From the NCBI GenBank assembly GCA_018656555.1, contig JABHZQ010000004.1, positions 106,790 to 170,789 of the forward strand: 64,000 bases of DNA. The letters run 5' to 3'. The position numbers were made by a program, and so were the translations under genes. This document shows, piece by piece, positions 1 through 8,093 of the stretch. Source of the DNA: an archaeon. GTDB taxonomy: Archaea > Nanobdellota > Nanobdellia > SCGC-AAA011-G17 > GW2011-AR17. The notes below the pieces were generated by a model. It worked only from the letters and a program-made list of their open reading frames with translations, was not told where the DNA came from and did not search any database. Numbering within the stretch: the stretch's first letter is position 1; each line of letters begins with the position of its first letter.

Positions 1-300
1 ACAATAGGGACACACTCCTGGAAATTTATCCCATAACATTAACTCTAAAGAACCAAACCTATTAGAAAAAGCAGCTAACCAAGCAAAGGTTGCAGGTAGA
101 TTAGTAACAATACCTTGTTGCCTCCCTCTTCCATCTACTCTCGCAGCAACATGTTCTTTTCTTAAATCTCTAGCTAACCTTCCAGACTTTTCAACAACCC
201 TTCCCCACATCTGTTCAGAAGTATATACTTGATTAACTTCACCATAAATATTATCAAACATATCAGTCCATTGCTTCAAAGACCAATCTCTATATTCCAT
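1..300 (-). CDS. MazG-like nucleotide pyrophosphohydrolase family protein, C-terminus cut by window edge
   Basis: The frame is open from an ATG at 300 to the window edge, so about 100 N-terminal residues are visible. The visible part is helical. It has a stretch VVEKSGRLARDLRKEH that resembles the first helix of MazG-type proteins (usually EE..EL..aLR), then LPATFAWLAAF and LELMLWDKFPG. It ends in CPYC, which looks like the first half of a zinc site. The acidic metal-binding residues expected in the first MazG helix are not clearly present, so activity is uncertain. A run of promoter-like AT sequence follows at 301-340. The family call is inferred from pattern only; an unrelated helical zinc protein is possible. 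Confidence 0.4.
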   Translation of the reverse strand, partial: MEYRDWSLKQWTDMFDNIYGEVNQVYTSEQMWGRVVEKSGRLARDLRKEHVAARVDGRGRQQGIVTNLPATFAWLAAFSNRFGSLELMLWDKFPGVCPYC

Positions 301-401
301 TCAGTTAAAAACTAAAAAAGCATTTATAAAAAAATGTATAAAAGAAAATAAGGTTTAGAACAGCCTCAGCCAATTCCATTCCTTCTTCAATTAATTTTAT
401 T

Positions 402-2015
402 TTACATCATAGGCATTCCACCCATACCAGGTGGAGGACCTTGAGGCTCACCAGAACCACTTCCTGCAATTACATCATCAATCCTTAAGATCAACTCTGC
501 AACCTCAGATGCGCTCTTAACAGCTTGAGTTTTGATTTTCAAGGGTTCAATAACTCCAGCACTCCAAGCATCAACAACAGTTCCAGTAAAAACATCTAAT
601 CCTGCCCATTTTTCTCCAGCATCATGTCTAGATTTTAATTCTGTTAACATGTCAATTGGATCCAGACCTGCATTCTCCGCAAGAGTTATTGGAACAACTT
701 CAACAGAATCAGCAAAAGCCAAAACAGCTAACTGTTCTCTTCCAGATAGAGAAGTAGCAAACATTCTCAATCTCTTTGCCAACTCAACCTCAACAGATCC
801 TGCTCCAGCAACAATCTTTCCAACTTTAATTGCAGCCCCAACATCTCCCATTGCATCTTTAACAGCTCTTTCTACTTCATCAACAACATGTTCTGTTCCA
901 CCCCTAATAAAAAGTGTAACAGCTTTGGGATTAACACATTCCTTTACATAAGTCATATCTTCATCTCCGACTTTCTTAGCTTCAACAATCCCAGCATTTC
1001 CTAAATCTTCCATGCTTAGTTCCATAACTTTTGTAACAATCTTAGCACTAGTAGCTCTAGCCAAGTTATCCATATCAGATTTCTTAACTCTTCTACAAGC
1101 ATAGATTCCATTCTTAGCTAAGAAATATTGAGCAATATCATCAATTCCTTTTTGACAGAAAACAACATTAGCTCCAGTTTCTCTAATCCTATTAACCATA
1201 TCTCTTAAAATCTTTTCTTCTTGATCAACAAAAGCTTGTAATTGATTTGGATCTGTAATTTGAATCTTTGCATCAGTTTCAGGAGTCTTAACTTCTAAAG
1301 CACCATCTAATAATGCAATCTTACAATTCATTAATTTTTTAGGCATAGAGTTACTAACTCTTTCTTTATCTAAGATTACACCTTTAATCAATTCAGAATC
1401 ATTTAATCCTCCACCAACTTTCTTCTCTAGTTTAACATAGTCTAGATTAACATCAATATTATCTGCAACTTGAATAATAGAATCTAAGATCAAAGAAGCT
1501 AATATTTCTTTAGCACCCTCCGCTCCCTTTCCAGTCATTGCAGTAATAGCAATCTTCTTTAGAGCATCTTTATCTTGAATAGAAACATCCTCTGCAAGTT
1601 CTTTCAAAACTACTTGTGCTTGCTCACCAGCCATTTTATATCCTTTAGCAACAACAGTTGGATGGATATTCTTTTCTAATAAACCTTCAGCGTTCTTCAA
1701 TAACTCTCCAGCAAGTATTACTGCTGTAGTAGTTCCATCTCCAACTTGATCTTCTTGAGTTTTTGCAACTTCTACAATCATCTTAGCAGCTGGATGTTCA
1801 ATTTGCATCTCGTTTAAGATTGTTACACCATCATTTGTAACAATAACATCACCAATAGAATCAACAATCATCTTATCCATACCTTTAGGACCAAGAGTAG
1901 TTCTCACAGTTTCAGCTACTAGTTTAGCAGCTAGTATATTGGTTCTCTGAGCATCTCTACCCATCATTCTCTTTGTGTCTTCTGGTAATATGAAAATTGG
2001 TTGTTGATTTGACAT
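402..2015 (-). CDS. ths: Thermosome subunit (group II chaperonin)
   Basis: This is a full-length (537 aa) archaeal CCT/thermosome subunit, which forms a double-ring cytosolic ATP-driven folding chamber with a built-in lid. Visible signatures are [10 protein letters not shown] near residue 42, NDGVTIL near 61 and VGDGTTTA near 92 (nucleotide site). The C-terminal tail is Gly/Met-rich (GMGGMPMM), as usual for the family. It is the last gene of a four-gene unit running from 3090. Only 2 bases separate it from the small gene upstream, and its start is preceded by a GGGGG ribosome binding site. No second thermosome subunit is seen in the window. Confidence 0.97.
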   Translation of the reverse strand: MSNQQPIFILPEDTKRMMGRDAQRTNILAAKLVAETVRTTLGPKGMDKMIVDSIGDVIVTNDGVTILNEMQIEHPAAKMIVEVAKTQEDQVGDGTTTAVILAGELLKNAEGLLEKNIHPTVVAKGYKMAGEQAQVVLKELAEDVSIQDKDALKKIAITAMTGKGAEGAKEILASLILDSIIQVADNIDVNLDYVKLEKKVGGGLNDSELIKGVILDKERVSNSMPKKLMNCKIALLDGALEVKTPETDAKIQITDPNQLQAFVDQEEKILRDMVNRIRETGANVVFCQKGIDDIAQYFLAKNGIYACRRVKKSDMDNLARATSAKIVTKVMELSMEDLGNAGIVEAKKVGDEDMTYVKECVNPKAVTLFIRGGTEHVVDEVERAVKDAMGDVGAAIKVGKIVAGAGSVEVELAKRLRMFATSLSGREQLAVLAFADSVEVVPITLAENAGLDPIDMLTELKSRHDAGEKWAGLDVFTGTVVDAWSAGVIEPLKIKTQAVKSASEVAELILRIDDVIAGSGSGEPQGPPPGMGGMPMM

Positions 2016-2017
2016 TT

Positions 2018-2353
2018 TTATTTCCCCCTAACTGTAAATTTTAAATTCATTGACCCTTCTGCATCAACAAATCTTTGATGAGTACTCCGCATTACTCTAA
2101 TATCAAGAGCTTGAAAATTATCTAAACTGAAATCTCCATCTCTAGGTTGAGCATCATTTCTTAATGCGGCTAATTCTATACTAACTGGACTCTTTGCAAA
2201 TGGTCCACTATAATTAAATTCTAAAGTTGCACCTACTCCTAATGCAGCTAATTCATCTGGTAATTTTCCCCCATCTAATAAAAATCCCTTAACAGTATAC
2301 TCTCCATCAATTTCAAATTGGTCTCCCACTTTTATATTCATATCATATAACAT
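2018..2353 (-). CDS. Small protein of the thermosome operon, member of the LPxxL/beta family seen three times here
   Basis: The 111-residue protein has no recognised domain. Its middle, [19 protein letters not shown], resembles the middle of the proteins at 2758-3090 and 26874-27197: an LP..L helix cap, then a hydrophobic strand ending in an aromatic. The C-terminus (MNLKFTVRG) looks like a final beta strand, also as in the 2758-3090 protein. The start is preceded by AGGAGG, and the gene lies 1-2 bases from both neighbours, so it is translated in the thermosome operon. An internal ATG five codons in is an alternative start. Function is unknown. A role as an accessory factor or client adaptor for chaperones is only an inference from gene position. 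Confidence 0.75.
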   Translation of the reverse strand: MLYDMNIKVGDQFEIDGEYTVKGFLLDGGKLPDELAALGVGATLEFNYSGPFAKSPVSIELAALRNDAQPRDGDFSLDNFQALDIRVMRSTHQRFVDAEGSMNLKFTVRGK

Positions 2354-2354
2354 T

Positions 2355-2756
2355 TTAATTTCCTCCTAATGCTAAGTAAACATCATAGTTTGTATCAAAA
2401 TAACCTCTTTTTTCATCCCCTCTAACTGGAACAACAACTGGATATTTTCCTTGTTCTCCTAAGCTCCCGACAGTTCTAAAAACTTCAGCCCCATCAAGTC
2501 CACTAGCAGCCATTCTGCCTGTAAACATACTATCAAAATCTTGTTCTTCTTCCCATTCCCAATATGTAAAAAATCTATCACTAATTGCACCCTTATTAAC
2601 TGAAGGTAATAATAAAACCTGCCCTTCAGGCCATCCTTGAGTTTCAAAAACCATCTTACAATATGCAATCATACCTAAGATTCCAGTATTTTGTACTCCT
2701 CCAGATTCACTTAAAGTACTTTCCAATTTTCCTTTTTGTTCTTTAAAATCAACCAT
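2355..2756 (-). CDS. Hypothetical protein of the thermosome operon
   Basis: The 133-residue protein is not recognised. It is rich in aromatic and acidic residues, with YWEWEEEQDFDSMF in the middle and PVVVPVRGDEKRGYF toward the end. No signal peptide, membrane segment or cysteine pair is visible. It sits between two members of the small LPxxL family with 1-base gaps on both sides, so it is co-transcribed with the thermosome gene. It does not share the LPxxL strand pattern of its neighbours. A fully cytosolic accessory protein is the most that can be said. Confidence 0.7.
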   Translation of the reverse strand: MVDFKEQKGKLESTLSESGGVQNTGILGMIAYCKMVFETQGWPEGQVLLLPSVNKGAISDRFFTYWEWEEEQDFDSMFTGRMAASGLDGAEVFRTVGSLGEQGKYPVVVPVRGDEKRGYFDTNYDVYLALGGN

Positions 2757-2757
2757 C

Positions 2758-3090
2758 TTATCTTACTGAATATTCAAGAGGTAATCTCATATTTGCACGA
2801 CTTGCATTAATATTTGTTAATGAATCTGTTGACAATTTTAATCCAATGTCCTCTCTTTTAGTTGTACCCTCTCCTTCTGTAAGACTACCCGTAATAACCA
2901 TATGACCCAAAACCCATTCCTGACCATTTAATACTATGGGATATCTTACCTCTAAAGTAACATGATGTCCCTTCCATTCAGCAAGTTGTGGTGGCAATTC
3001 TTGAGGCATAGTACCCAACCCAATTACAGTCCTACTACTCTTATCTCTATCATATCTTGATTGTATTAGCAATTCTAACTCATAATCCAT
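2758..3090 (-). CDS. Small protein of the thermosome operon, LPxxL/beta family
   Basis: This first gene of the thermosome unit encodes 110 residues. It has alternating hydrophobic residues at the N-terminus (DYELELLIQ), then GTMPQELPPQLAEWKGHHV followed by TLEVRY, and a closing strand LPLEYSVR. The same order (MP..LP..L, G..V, strand, closing strand) is seen in the protein between grpE and dnaK at 26874-27197. A TTTAAATA box lies about 27 bases before the ATG, so the operon promoter gives a leaderless message. It is probably an all-beta cytosolic protein. Function is unknown; the link to chaperones is by location only. Confidence 0.75.
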   Translation of the reverse strand: MDYELELLIQSRYDRDKSSRTVIGLGTMPQELPPQLAEWKGHHVTLEVRYPIVLNGQEWVLGHMVITGSLTEGEGTTKREDIGLKLSTDSLTNINASRANMRLPLEYSVR

Positions 3091-3200
3091 AGAAAACTTA
3101 GCAAAAACTACCCTTATTTAAATCTTTTGCATTTATAAACAAATCCGATAAATTTAAAAATAAGTTATTCCACACTTTTGGAAACACCTAGGAGGGTTTT

Positions 3201-3329
3201 ATGATGGAAGATTTCTTATCTGACACAAAACAATTAGATGAAAAGGACGATTTATTCGACGAAGATGAAAATGATGATTACGATGACGACGATTACGATG
3301 ATTTCAAAAATAAGGATGAAGAAGATTAA
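3201..3329 (+). CDS. Tiny, highly acidic protein (42 aa)
   Basis: An ATG preceded by a strong AGGAGG site (3190-3195) opens a 42-residue frame. About half of the residues are Asp or Glu, with a DDYDDDDYDDF core between residues 25 and 36 and a few aromatic residues spaced among the acids. A TATA-like AAATTTAAAAATA lies about 40 bases upstream, so the message has a short leader. A T-rich stretch follows the stop and can end transcription from both sides. Such a composition suggests a disordered polyanion, for instance a nucleic-acid mimic, a metal buffer or a tail-like partner of a basic protein. No function can be assigned, but the promoter, ribosome site and clean stop support a real gene. 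Confidence 0.65.
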   Translation: MMEDFLSDTKQLDEKDDLFDEDENDDYDDDDYDDFKNKDEED

Positions 3330-3336
3330 TTTTTTT

Positions 3337-3858
3337 TTATTTTAATTTTTTTATTTCAGCTCTTTCTGATACAATTGCAGAATTTCCAGAGGGATCCTCA
3401 ATAATAAGCTTTAATGCTTGATCTCCCCACTTAACCTTTCTTAATTTTTTCAACAAGTTTTTAGCTTTCTTCTTAATGGCCGCATCATCTGTACTATCTC
3501 TCTGACCTTCAATAATACCTTGAAATTTATCTAACACTCCTTCTATATTTGAAACAAAACCTATAGAAGCTGGTCCAGGTCTTACATCAATTTTCAAACC
3601 AGGAACTTTAATAGAAGCCTCAGAACTTTTTACAATTCTAACCTTCATATCTTCTTCTTTTTCAATATTAAAAGTAATCTTAACAGGATCTTTTCTTTCA
3701 GCAGCTTCAACATCAGATTTATTAAAATTACACTCGCTGCAAGTCATAGAAAATACAAATGTTTTTCCAAAATGAGGAACATCTATTTCTTCCTCTCTAA
3801 GAGTCAAAGTCTTTTTATTACAGAATGGACATAGCTCTCCATTTATTTCGTCAACCAT
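3337..3858 (-). CDS. ZPR1-type zinc finger protein
   Basis: The 173-residue protein carries a single ZPR1 module, as in archaeal homologues (eukaryotic ZPR1 has two). The zinc ribbon is CPFC near residue 11 and CSEC near residue 40. It is followed by the typical beta domain with DPVKITFNIE and the segment PGPASIGFVSNIEGVLDKFQGIIEG, then a basic helix. Eukaryotic ZPR1 binds translation elongation factor 1A. A similar role for the archaeal form is likely but not shown here. The gene stands alone and faces the tiny acidic gene at 3201-3329, with which it shares a T-rich intergenic end. Confidence 0.85.
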   Translation of the reverse strand: MVDEINGELCPFCNKKTLTLREEEIDVPHFGKTFVFSMTCSECNFNKSDVEAAERKDPVKITFNIEKEEDMKVRIVKSSEASIKVPGLKIDVRPGPASIGFVSNIEGVLDKFQGIIEGQRDSTDDAAIKKKAKNLLKKLRKVKWGDQALKLIIEDPSGNSAIVSERAEIKKLK

Positions 3859-3895
3859 AAAATAATAGAAAAAGAAAAGGATTTAAAAACTTTAC

Positions 3896-4288
3896 TCATA
3901 TCTGTGGAGCATCCATCTGACGATCTACATGAGCAAAGCCCGGAGTCACAACAACCCAGTCCTCACCAAATCCAGCAATATCGCCATCAATAGCATCACA
4001 TGTTTTTTTCAACTTGTTAACTACCCTTTTAAGCTCAATTAAATCTTTGCTTTTCAAAGGACCAATATTAACTAGCGCGATAGTATAACCTTCTCTTAGA
4101 ACATCTAAAATGGGTTTTACATCTGAAAAATCAGTAACTGTAAAAGGCCTCACTAAAACCTTGCTTTTTCTTTCTGGTAGATTCTCAGTATCAATCTCCA
4201 AGTAGTCTTCACCATATTCGTCTGGTAAATCATTTTCATCTTCAGTATTAGAACCTAAAATTTTTTCCTTTAGTTTTTGGAACACCAT
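3896..4288 (-). CDS. sepF: Archaeal SepF, membrane anchor of FtsZ
   Basis: The 130-residue protein has an N-terminal amphipathic stretch (MVFQKLKEKILG), an acidic linker, and a SepF core from about residue 40. The core includes KVLVRPFTVTDFSDVKPILD, then GYTIALVNIGPLKSKDLIELKRVV and a C-terminal GDIAGFGEDWVVVTP strand pair. Archaeal SepF dimerises, binds the membrane with its N-terminal helix and tethers FtsZ. FtsZ is encoded 2.6 kb away in this window. The message has its own promoter (TATATAAAT boxes at about 4308-4335) and a strong GGGAGGAG site, unlike the mostly leaderless neighbours. Its alternating hydrophobic core leaves little doubt about the family. Confidence 0.9.
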   Translation of the reverse strand: MVFQKLKEKILGSNTEDENDLPDEYGEDYLEIDTENLPERKSKVLVRPFTVTDFSDVKPILDVLREGYTIALVNIGPLKSKDLIELKRVVNKLKKTCDAIDGDIAGFGEDWVVVTPGFAHVDRQMDAPQI

Positions 4289-4342
4289 ATTAACTCCTCC
4301 CTAATATCTATATAAATTTAACTTTCTATATAAATATTTCTA

Positions 4343-4576
4343 TTATAAAGTTTCTAGCTGACTAACCACGTTCCATATTTGTGGTCGAACATAAGAAGGT
4401 ATATTTGGATCCTCAGCAATGTCATCCAACTCTTGTAAAGCTTTATTAGCCTTAAAACAATCCTCCTTATCTTCCTCTTTTAATGCACTCATTGCATTCT
4501 CTATTTTTAATCTCACATTTTTAGGAATAGAAGTATCTTCTAATATCTCAACTAACTGTTCAATTAGATCCTTCAT
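4343..4576 (-). CDS. UPF0147 family protein
   Basis: Taken from the ATG at 4576 the product has 77 residues. This start has an AAGGAG site seven bases upstream, inside the end of the prefoldin gene, and fits the family better than a start seven codons earlier. The protein contains two internal copies of one helical motif: EDTSIPKNVRLKIENAMSAL and EDPNIPSYVRPQIWNVVSQL. This is the known pattern of the archaeal UPF0147 family, whose function is not established. It is the last gene of the L37Ae-Rpo12-prefoldin unit and overlaps prefoldin by 17 bases, which suggests coupled translation and perhaps a role in protein synthesis or folding. Confidence 0.85.
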   Translation of the reverse strand: MKDLIEQLVEILEDTSIPKNVRLKIENAMSALKEEDKEDCFKANKALQELDDIAEDPNIPSYVRPQIWNVVSQLETL

Positions 4577-4919
4577 TATTTTTCTCCTTTTCCTCAATCT
4601 CTTTCATAACTTCTTTTTGTAATATATCTGCTCTTTCTCTAAAACTATCCTCTTGTTTCTTAAGAGACTTTAATCTTAATTCTAGAACTTCCTTTCTTTC
4701 ATTTAAATCTTTTTCTAGTCTTTCTTTTGTAGAATCAATCATAACAGTTCCAACAATCTTGTAAACCTTGCCCTCTGCATTTTTTAATTCTTCTAAAGCA
4801 TTATCAACTTCTAATGTTTGGCCTTGAACATTTTGTTTTTGTGCCAATATATTTTGCATATTCTGCTCAAACATTTGCAATTGTCTAACCCTTTCTTCAG
4901 TTTCTTTACTAAAATCCAT
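4560..4919 (-). CDS. pfdB: Prefoldin beta subunit
   Basis: The 119-residue protein has the two long coiled-coil helices of prefoldin beta. The first is EERVRQLQMFEQNMQNIL. Then come the beta-hairpin region AEGKVYKIVGTVMID and a C-terminal helix that ends in a Lys/Glu tail. Prefoldin is a hexameric, ATP-independent holdase with two alpha and four beta subunits that passes unfolded proteins to the thermosome, which is encoded 2.5 kb away. The gene is 2 bases after rpo12 and overlaps UPF0147. The alpha subunit is not in the window. Confidence 0.93.
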   Translation of the reverse strand: MDFSKETEERVRQLQMFEQNMQNILAQKQNVQGQTLEVDNALEELKNAEGKVYKIVGTVMIDSTKERLEKDLNERKEVLELRLKSLKKQEDSFRERADILQKEVMKEIEEKEKNNEGSN

Positions 4920-4921
4920 TT

Positions 4922-5059
4922 TTACACCGCCTTAACTACAGAATGAACTGATGTTACCTTATGTAAAATTTTGCTTCCACAATAAGGACACCTTACTTTT
5001 TTTCTAACAAGATCAAATTTAACCTCTCTTCCACATTCAAAACATTTGTATGATACCAT
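4922..5059 (-). CDS. rpo12: DNA-directed RNA polymerase subunit P (Rpo12)
   Basis: From the ATG at 5059 the product has 45 residues, the normal size for this subunit. It has the zinc ribbon CFEC near residue 6 and CPYC near residue 24, then GSKILHKV and the short C-terminal tail that docks on the polymerase core. A longer upstream-extended frame would run into the L37Ae gene, so the short form is chosen. It stands one base after the L37Ae gene, an arrangement that is common in archaea. It helps assemble the Rpo3/Rpo11/Rpo10 platform of RNA polymerase. Confidence 0.93.
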   Translation of the reverse strand: MVSYKCFECGREVKFDLVRKKVRCPYCGSKILHKVTSVHSVVKAV

Positions 5060-5060
5060 T

Positions 5061-5276
5061 TTATTCTCCAACCTTATAGGCTTTACCTGTAAACTTAGCA
5101 TCACATTTTTTACAATGCCATATTCCAGGTGATAATCTTTTAGCAGTTGATCTATTACAATACGGACACTTATGTTTACCTCTTTGAATTTTTTCAACAG
5201 TATTTACTTTAGTTCTTAGCTTTCTTCCGTATCGTGCACCGAATCTTCCTGCAGGACCTGCTTTCTTTGTTGCCAT
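5061..5276 (-). CDS. rpl37ae: Ribosomal protein L37Ae
   Basis: The start is set at the ATG at 5276 (71 residues). A TTTATAAA box about 30 bases upstream and the family N-terminus MATKKAGPAGRFGARYGR support it over a non-ATG start seven codons earlier. The zinc ribbon is CPYC near residue 34 and CKKC near residue 52, and it binds 23S rRNA in the large subunit. It is the first gene of the unit L37Ae, Rpo12, prefoldin beta, UPF0147. Confidence 0.95.
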   Translation of the reverse strand: MATKKAGPAGRFGARYGRKLRTKVNTVEKIQRGKHKCPYCNRSTAKRLSPGIWHCKKCDAKFTGKAYKVGE

Positions 5277-5320
5277 TTTGTATTGTGAGATTTTCAACCA
5301 TTTATAAAAGTTTTGGTAAT

Positions 5321-5392
5321 GGGGCCACCCGGATTTGAACCGGGGTTGGCAGGTCCCAAACCTACAGTGCTACCAAACTACACTATGGCCCC
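5321..5392 (-). tRNA. tRNA-Pro (UGG)
   Basis: The 72-base segment folds as a full cloverleaf on the minus strand. The 7-bp acceptor stem is GGGGCCA with TGGCCCC, the T arm is CCCGG-TTCAAAT-CCGGG, and the anticodon stem is GTAGG with CCTGC. The loop TTTGGGA gives anticodon TGG. No intron is seen and the 3' CCA is not encoded. A TTTATAAATA box lies about 30 bases upstream (near 5416-5427). Confidence 0.96.
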
Positions 5393-5449
5393 TTATCTTT
5401 TCATAGAAATTTCAGGTATTTATAAATTTATTGATAAAAAGAAAAATAA

Positions 5450-6109
5450 TTATTTTTTAGCTGGAGCAACGGTAGCAATAGCACCCTTGGCTTCTTTCTT
5501 AGCATCTTTATCTTCTTTAGCTTTCTTAGCAGCTGCAATCTTCTCTAACTCACCAACAAACTTCTTTTTAACATTAGCTAAATCTTCAGCCAATTGTTTT
5601 TTCCTCTCGTCGGTAATTTCAGTATTTTCACTCTGCAATTCTTTATCAAACTTTCCAGCTTCAATTGCTTTATTAAACTCAATAGAACGCATACCTTCAA
5701 TTAAAATTCCTGAAGCATTACAACTTCCAGCAACTGTTTTAACCGCAGATTTTAAATTATTTACAAAAAGAGAATCCATTTTCATTTTAGCAACTTTAAT
5801 CAATTGCTCAATACCCATATTACCTTGGAAATCTTTATTCGGAATTCCAGAGCCTTTCTTCAAACCTAATTCCTTTTTAATCAACTGAGAAACAGGTGGA
5901 GTTCCAACTTCAATCTCAAATTCTTTTGTTTCAGTATCAACAATAACCTTAACCGGAACCTTCATTCCTTTGAAAGCTTCAGTCTTCTTATTAATCTCTA
6001 CAATAACCTGTCCTATATTTACCTTTAACGGTCCTAGAGCAGGTCCCAATGGTGGCGCAGCTGATGCCTTCCCACCTTCCACAAGACTTTCAATACTTTC
6101 TTTTACCAT
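5450..6109 (-). CDS. rpl11: Ribosomal protein L11
   Basis: The protein has 219 residues. The N-terminal domain has the proline-rich GGKASAAPPLGPALGPL motif near residues 12-28, which forms the GTPase-centre clamp together with 23S rRNA. The C-terminal RNA-binding domain includes GSGIPNKDFQGNMGIEQLIKVAKMK and ends near residue 150 at GILIEGMRS. About 60 residues of charged, Lys/Ala-rich sequence follow and end in AIATVAPAKK, so the protein is longer than most archaeal L11 (about 160 aa). It closes the ftsZ-secE-spt5-L11 unit and has a 38-base gap to spt5. Confidence 0.95.
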   Translation of the reverse strand: MVKESIESLVEGGKASAAPPLGPALGPLKVNIGQVIVEINKKTEAFKGMKVPVKVIVDTETKEFEIEVGTPPVSQLIKKELGLKKGSGIPNKDFQGNMGIEQLIKVAKMKMDSLFVNNLKSAVKTVAGSCNASGILIEGMRSIEFNKAIEAGKFDKELQSENTEITDERKKQLAEDLANVKKKFVGELEKIAAAKKAKEDKDAKKEAKGAIATVAPAKK

Positions 6110-6147
6110 TTTTATTTTGGAAATTTAGTCACTTTAAATATCTTTCG

Positions 6148-6657
6148 TTAAATTTCGTCATTCTCCTCATCACTTTCTCTTCTAATAACTTTAACAGAAT
6201 CCATTTTTAGAGTAATAGGAATAGGAACTGCCGTTTCTAACAACTCAACAATAACTTCTTCTTTCTGCTGATCAATTCTAGTAATCTTCGCCTTCTCTCT
6301 CTTAAAAGGTCCAGAAATAATCTCAACAATATCACTTTTTTGAATATTCATCTCAATTTTAACCTGTTCGATCATAGGTTCAATCTCTTTATACTCTACA
6401 GGTTTGGATAATAATCCTTTAGCATAAGGTATACCATAATATGCTTCTTCAGCAATCTGTCTATCCTTAGCTTCTACAAAGATATAACCTCTCATTCCAT
6501 GAGGTCTTACAATAGCATAAACATCTAATTTTTTCTTCTCAACATTTGAACTAAGGAAATCTACAACTTGATCTTCTCTATTAGCTGTAGTTCGAAGTGC
6601 ATAAATTTTATTCTTTACTTCTTCCACTTTAATTTCTTCTTTTACTTCTTCTTCCAT
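6148..6657 (-). CDS. spt5: Transcription elongation factor Spt5 (NusG family)
   Basis: The 169-residue protein has an acidic N-terminal extension of about 16 residues, then the NGN domain (YALRTTANREDQVVDFL, followed by HGMRGYIFVEA) and a C-terminal KOW domain (DIVEIISGPFKREKAKI). With Spt4 it closes the RNA polymerase clamp and raises processivity. It is one base downstream of secE and upstream of L11, the classical archaeal order. Starting at the ATG at 6657 keeps the acidic extension; an internal start is possible. Confidence 0.94.
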   Translation of the reverse strand: MEEEVKEEIKVEEVKNKIYALRTTANREDQVVDFLSSNVEKKKLDVYAIVRPHGMRGYIFVEAKDRQIAEEAYYGIPYAKGLLSKPVEYKEIEPMIEQVKIEMNIQKSDIVEIISGPFKREKAKITRIDQQKEEVIVELLETAVPIPITLKMDSVKVIRRESDEENDEI

Positions 6658-6658
6658 T

Positions 6659-6847
6659 TTAAATTCCGGCCAATATTGCTAGGGTTGAAATAATAAAACC
6701 AATCAATCCAATTACCAACATTCCTAATGCAGTAACCTTAACAATAGCCTTAAATTCTGGCATTGTAGGTTTCTTTGTTACTTGTAGAACTCTTTTACAT
6801 TCAATAATAAAGCTCTTTAATTTAACCGAGTAATCTTTAAGTGCCAT
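6659..6847 (-). CDS. secE: Preprotein translocase subunit SecE (Sec61 gamma)
   Basis: The 62-residue protein has an amphipathic N-terminal helix (YSVKLKSFIIECKRVLQVTKKP) with the conserved TKKPTMPEF turn, followed by one membrane segment, VTALGMLVIGLIGFIISTLAIL. This is the full archaeal SecE architecture, which clamps SecY in the membrane. It is followed directly by spt5, and a TATA-like TTTATAAA element lies between it and ftsZ, upstream of its start. Confidence 0.92.
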   Translation of the reverse strand: MALKDYSVKLKSFIIECKRVLQVTKKPTMPEFKAIVKVTALGMLVIGLIGFIISTLAILAGI

Positions 6848-6895
6848 TGATAAATCAGAAAAAATAATAGTTTATAAAGCTTTCTAATGGAGGGA

Positions 6896-8011
6896 TTAAT
6901 CAATGAACTCAATACCTAGCTCATTCTCAATCTCTTTTCGCTCCTCGGTGCTCTGGCTTTCATCTCTAGGGCCTAGAATCTGTGGACTCTGTACTCCAGT
7001 CACTATTAGTAAAACCCTCAAGGTATTCTCCAAATCGTCTGAGATTTGAGCTCCCCAAATAATCCTTGCATCATCATCAAGTTTATTGGAAATAGCCTCA
7101 ACAACATCCTTTGCTTCATCTAAAGTCATATCAGAACCACCAGACACATTAATCAAAGCACCTGAAGATCCAGAAATGTCAACATCTAATAATGGATTCT
7201 GAATAGCTTTTTCTACTGCTTCCTGAGCTCTTTGTTCAGTATCAGATTCACCAATACCAATCATAGAAACTCCACCATTACCCATAACCGCTCTAATATC
7301 AGCAAAGTCTAAGTTAACCAAACCTGCTTTTGTAACCAATTCAGCAATTCCTTTTACAGAATTAGTTAAGATCTCATCAGCAACTTTGAAAGCTGTTTGT
7401 AATGGCAAATCTGGAGCCAAATCTAATAATTTATCATTAGGAATAACAATTAGAGTATCAACCACCCTTTCCATCTTCTCCAAACCAATAACTGCATTCT
7501 CATATCTTCTTCCCCCTTCCATTTCAAAAGGTAGAGTAACAATACCTACAGTTAGAGCTCCAACTCTCTTAGCAATATCAGCAACAACCGGAGCAGAACC
7601 AGTACCAGTTCCTCCTCCAAGACCACAAGTGATGAAAACCATATCAGCACCTTGTAGTTTCTGTCTTATTTCATGTTCAGATTCTCTAGCAGCTTCTTCC
7701 CCAACTTGAGGCATAGAACCAGCACCCAAACCTTGAGTCAATTCCTTGCCCACCAGAATCTTATGGTCTGCGTTAGTATAAAGTAAATCTTGAGCATCTG
7801 TGTTAATTGCCATTGTTTCAGCACCAGCAATACCTACATCAGTCATTCTGTTAATAGAATTATTTCCTCCACCACCACATCCAACAACTTTTATTTTTGC
7901 CTTTTGTTTGGCTAGTAAAGCCTCTAGTTCTTGATCAATAGGATTAACCTTTTTTTCAGGATTATTAAATTGTGAATCTTGTTGTTCAGCATTTCTAAAT
8001 ATAGTCTCCAT
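6896..8011 (-). CDS. ftsZ: Cell division GTPase FtsZ
   Basis: The protein has 371 residues. The N-terminal tail is about 35 residues, then KVVGCGGGGNNSINRM starts the Rossmann domain. The tubulin signature GGGTGTGSAP lies near residue 133, the T7 loop NLDFADIRAVM near residue 240, and a C-terminal tail ends in ELGIEFID, probably the partner-binding peptide. It polymerises with GTP at midcell. Archaeal SepF, its membrane anchor, is encoded at 3896-4288. A GGAGGG site precedes the ATG. One FtsZ is seen here; a second copy, usual in many archaea, would lie elsewhere. Confidence 0.97.
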   Translation of the reverse strand: METIFRNAEQQDSQFNNPEKKVNPIDQELEALLAKQKAKIKVVGCGGGGNNSINRMTDVGIAGAETMAINTDAQDLLYTNADHKILVGKELTQGLGAGSMPQVGEEAARESEHEIRQKLQGADMVFITCGLGGGTGTGSAPVVADIAKRVGALTVGIVTLPFEMEGGRRYENAVIGLEKMERVVDTLIVIPNDKLLDLAPDLPLQTAFKVADEILTNSVKGIAELVTKAGLVNLDFADIRAVMGNGGVSMIGIGESDTEQRAQEAVEKAIQNPLLDVDISGSSGALINVSGGSDMTLDEAKDVVEAISNKLDDDARIIWGAQISDDLENTLRVLLIVTGVQSPQILGPRDESQSTEERKEIENELGIEFID

Positions 8012-8093
8012 ATTATATACCCTCCACTGACAAAAAGTATGAATAGAATTTATAAAGATATTTATGTTTTATTTTGTATATTAGAAAGTTAAA

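Noticed and set aside
532..951. Plus-strand open frame inside the thermosome gene
   Set aside because: It is antisense to a well-conserved gene and has a Ser/Thr-rich shadow composition and no promoter.
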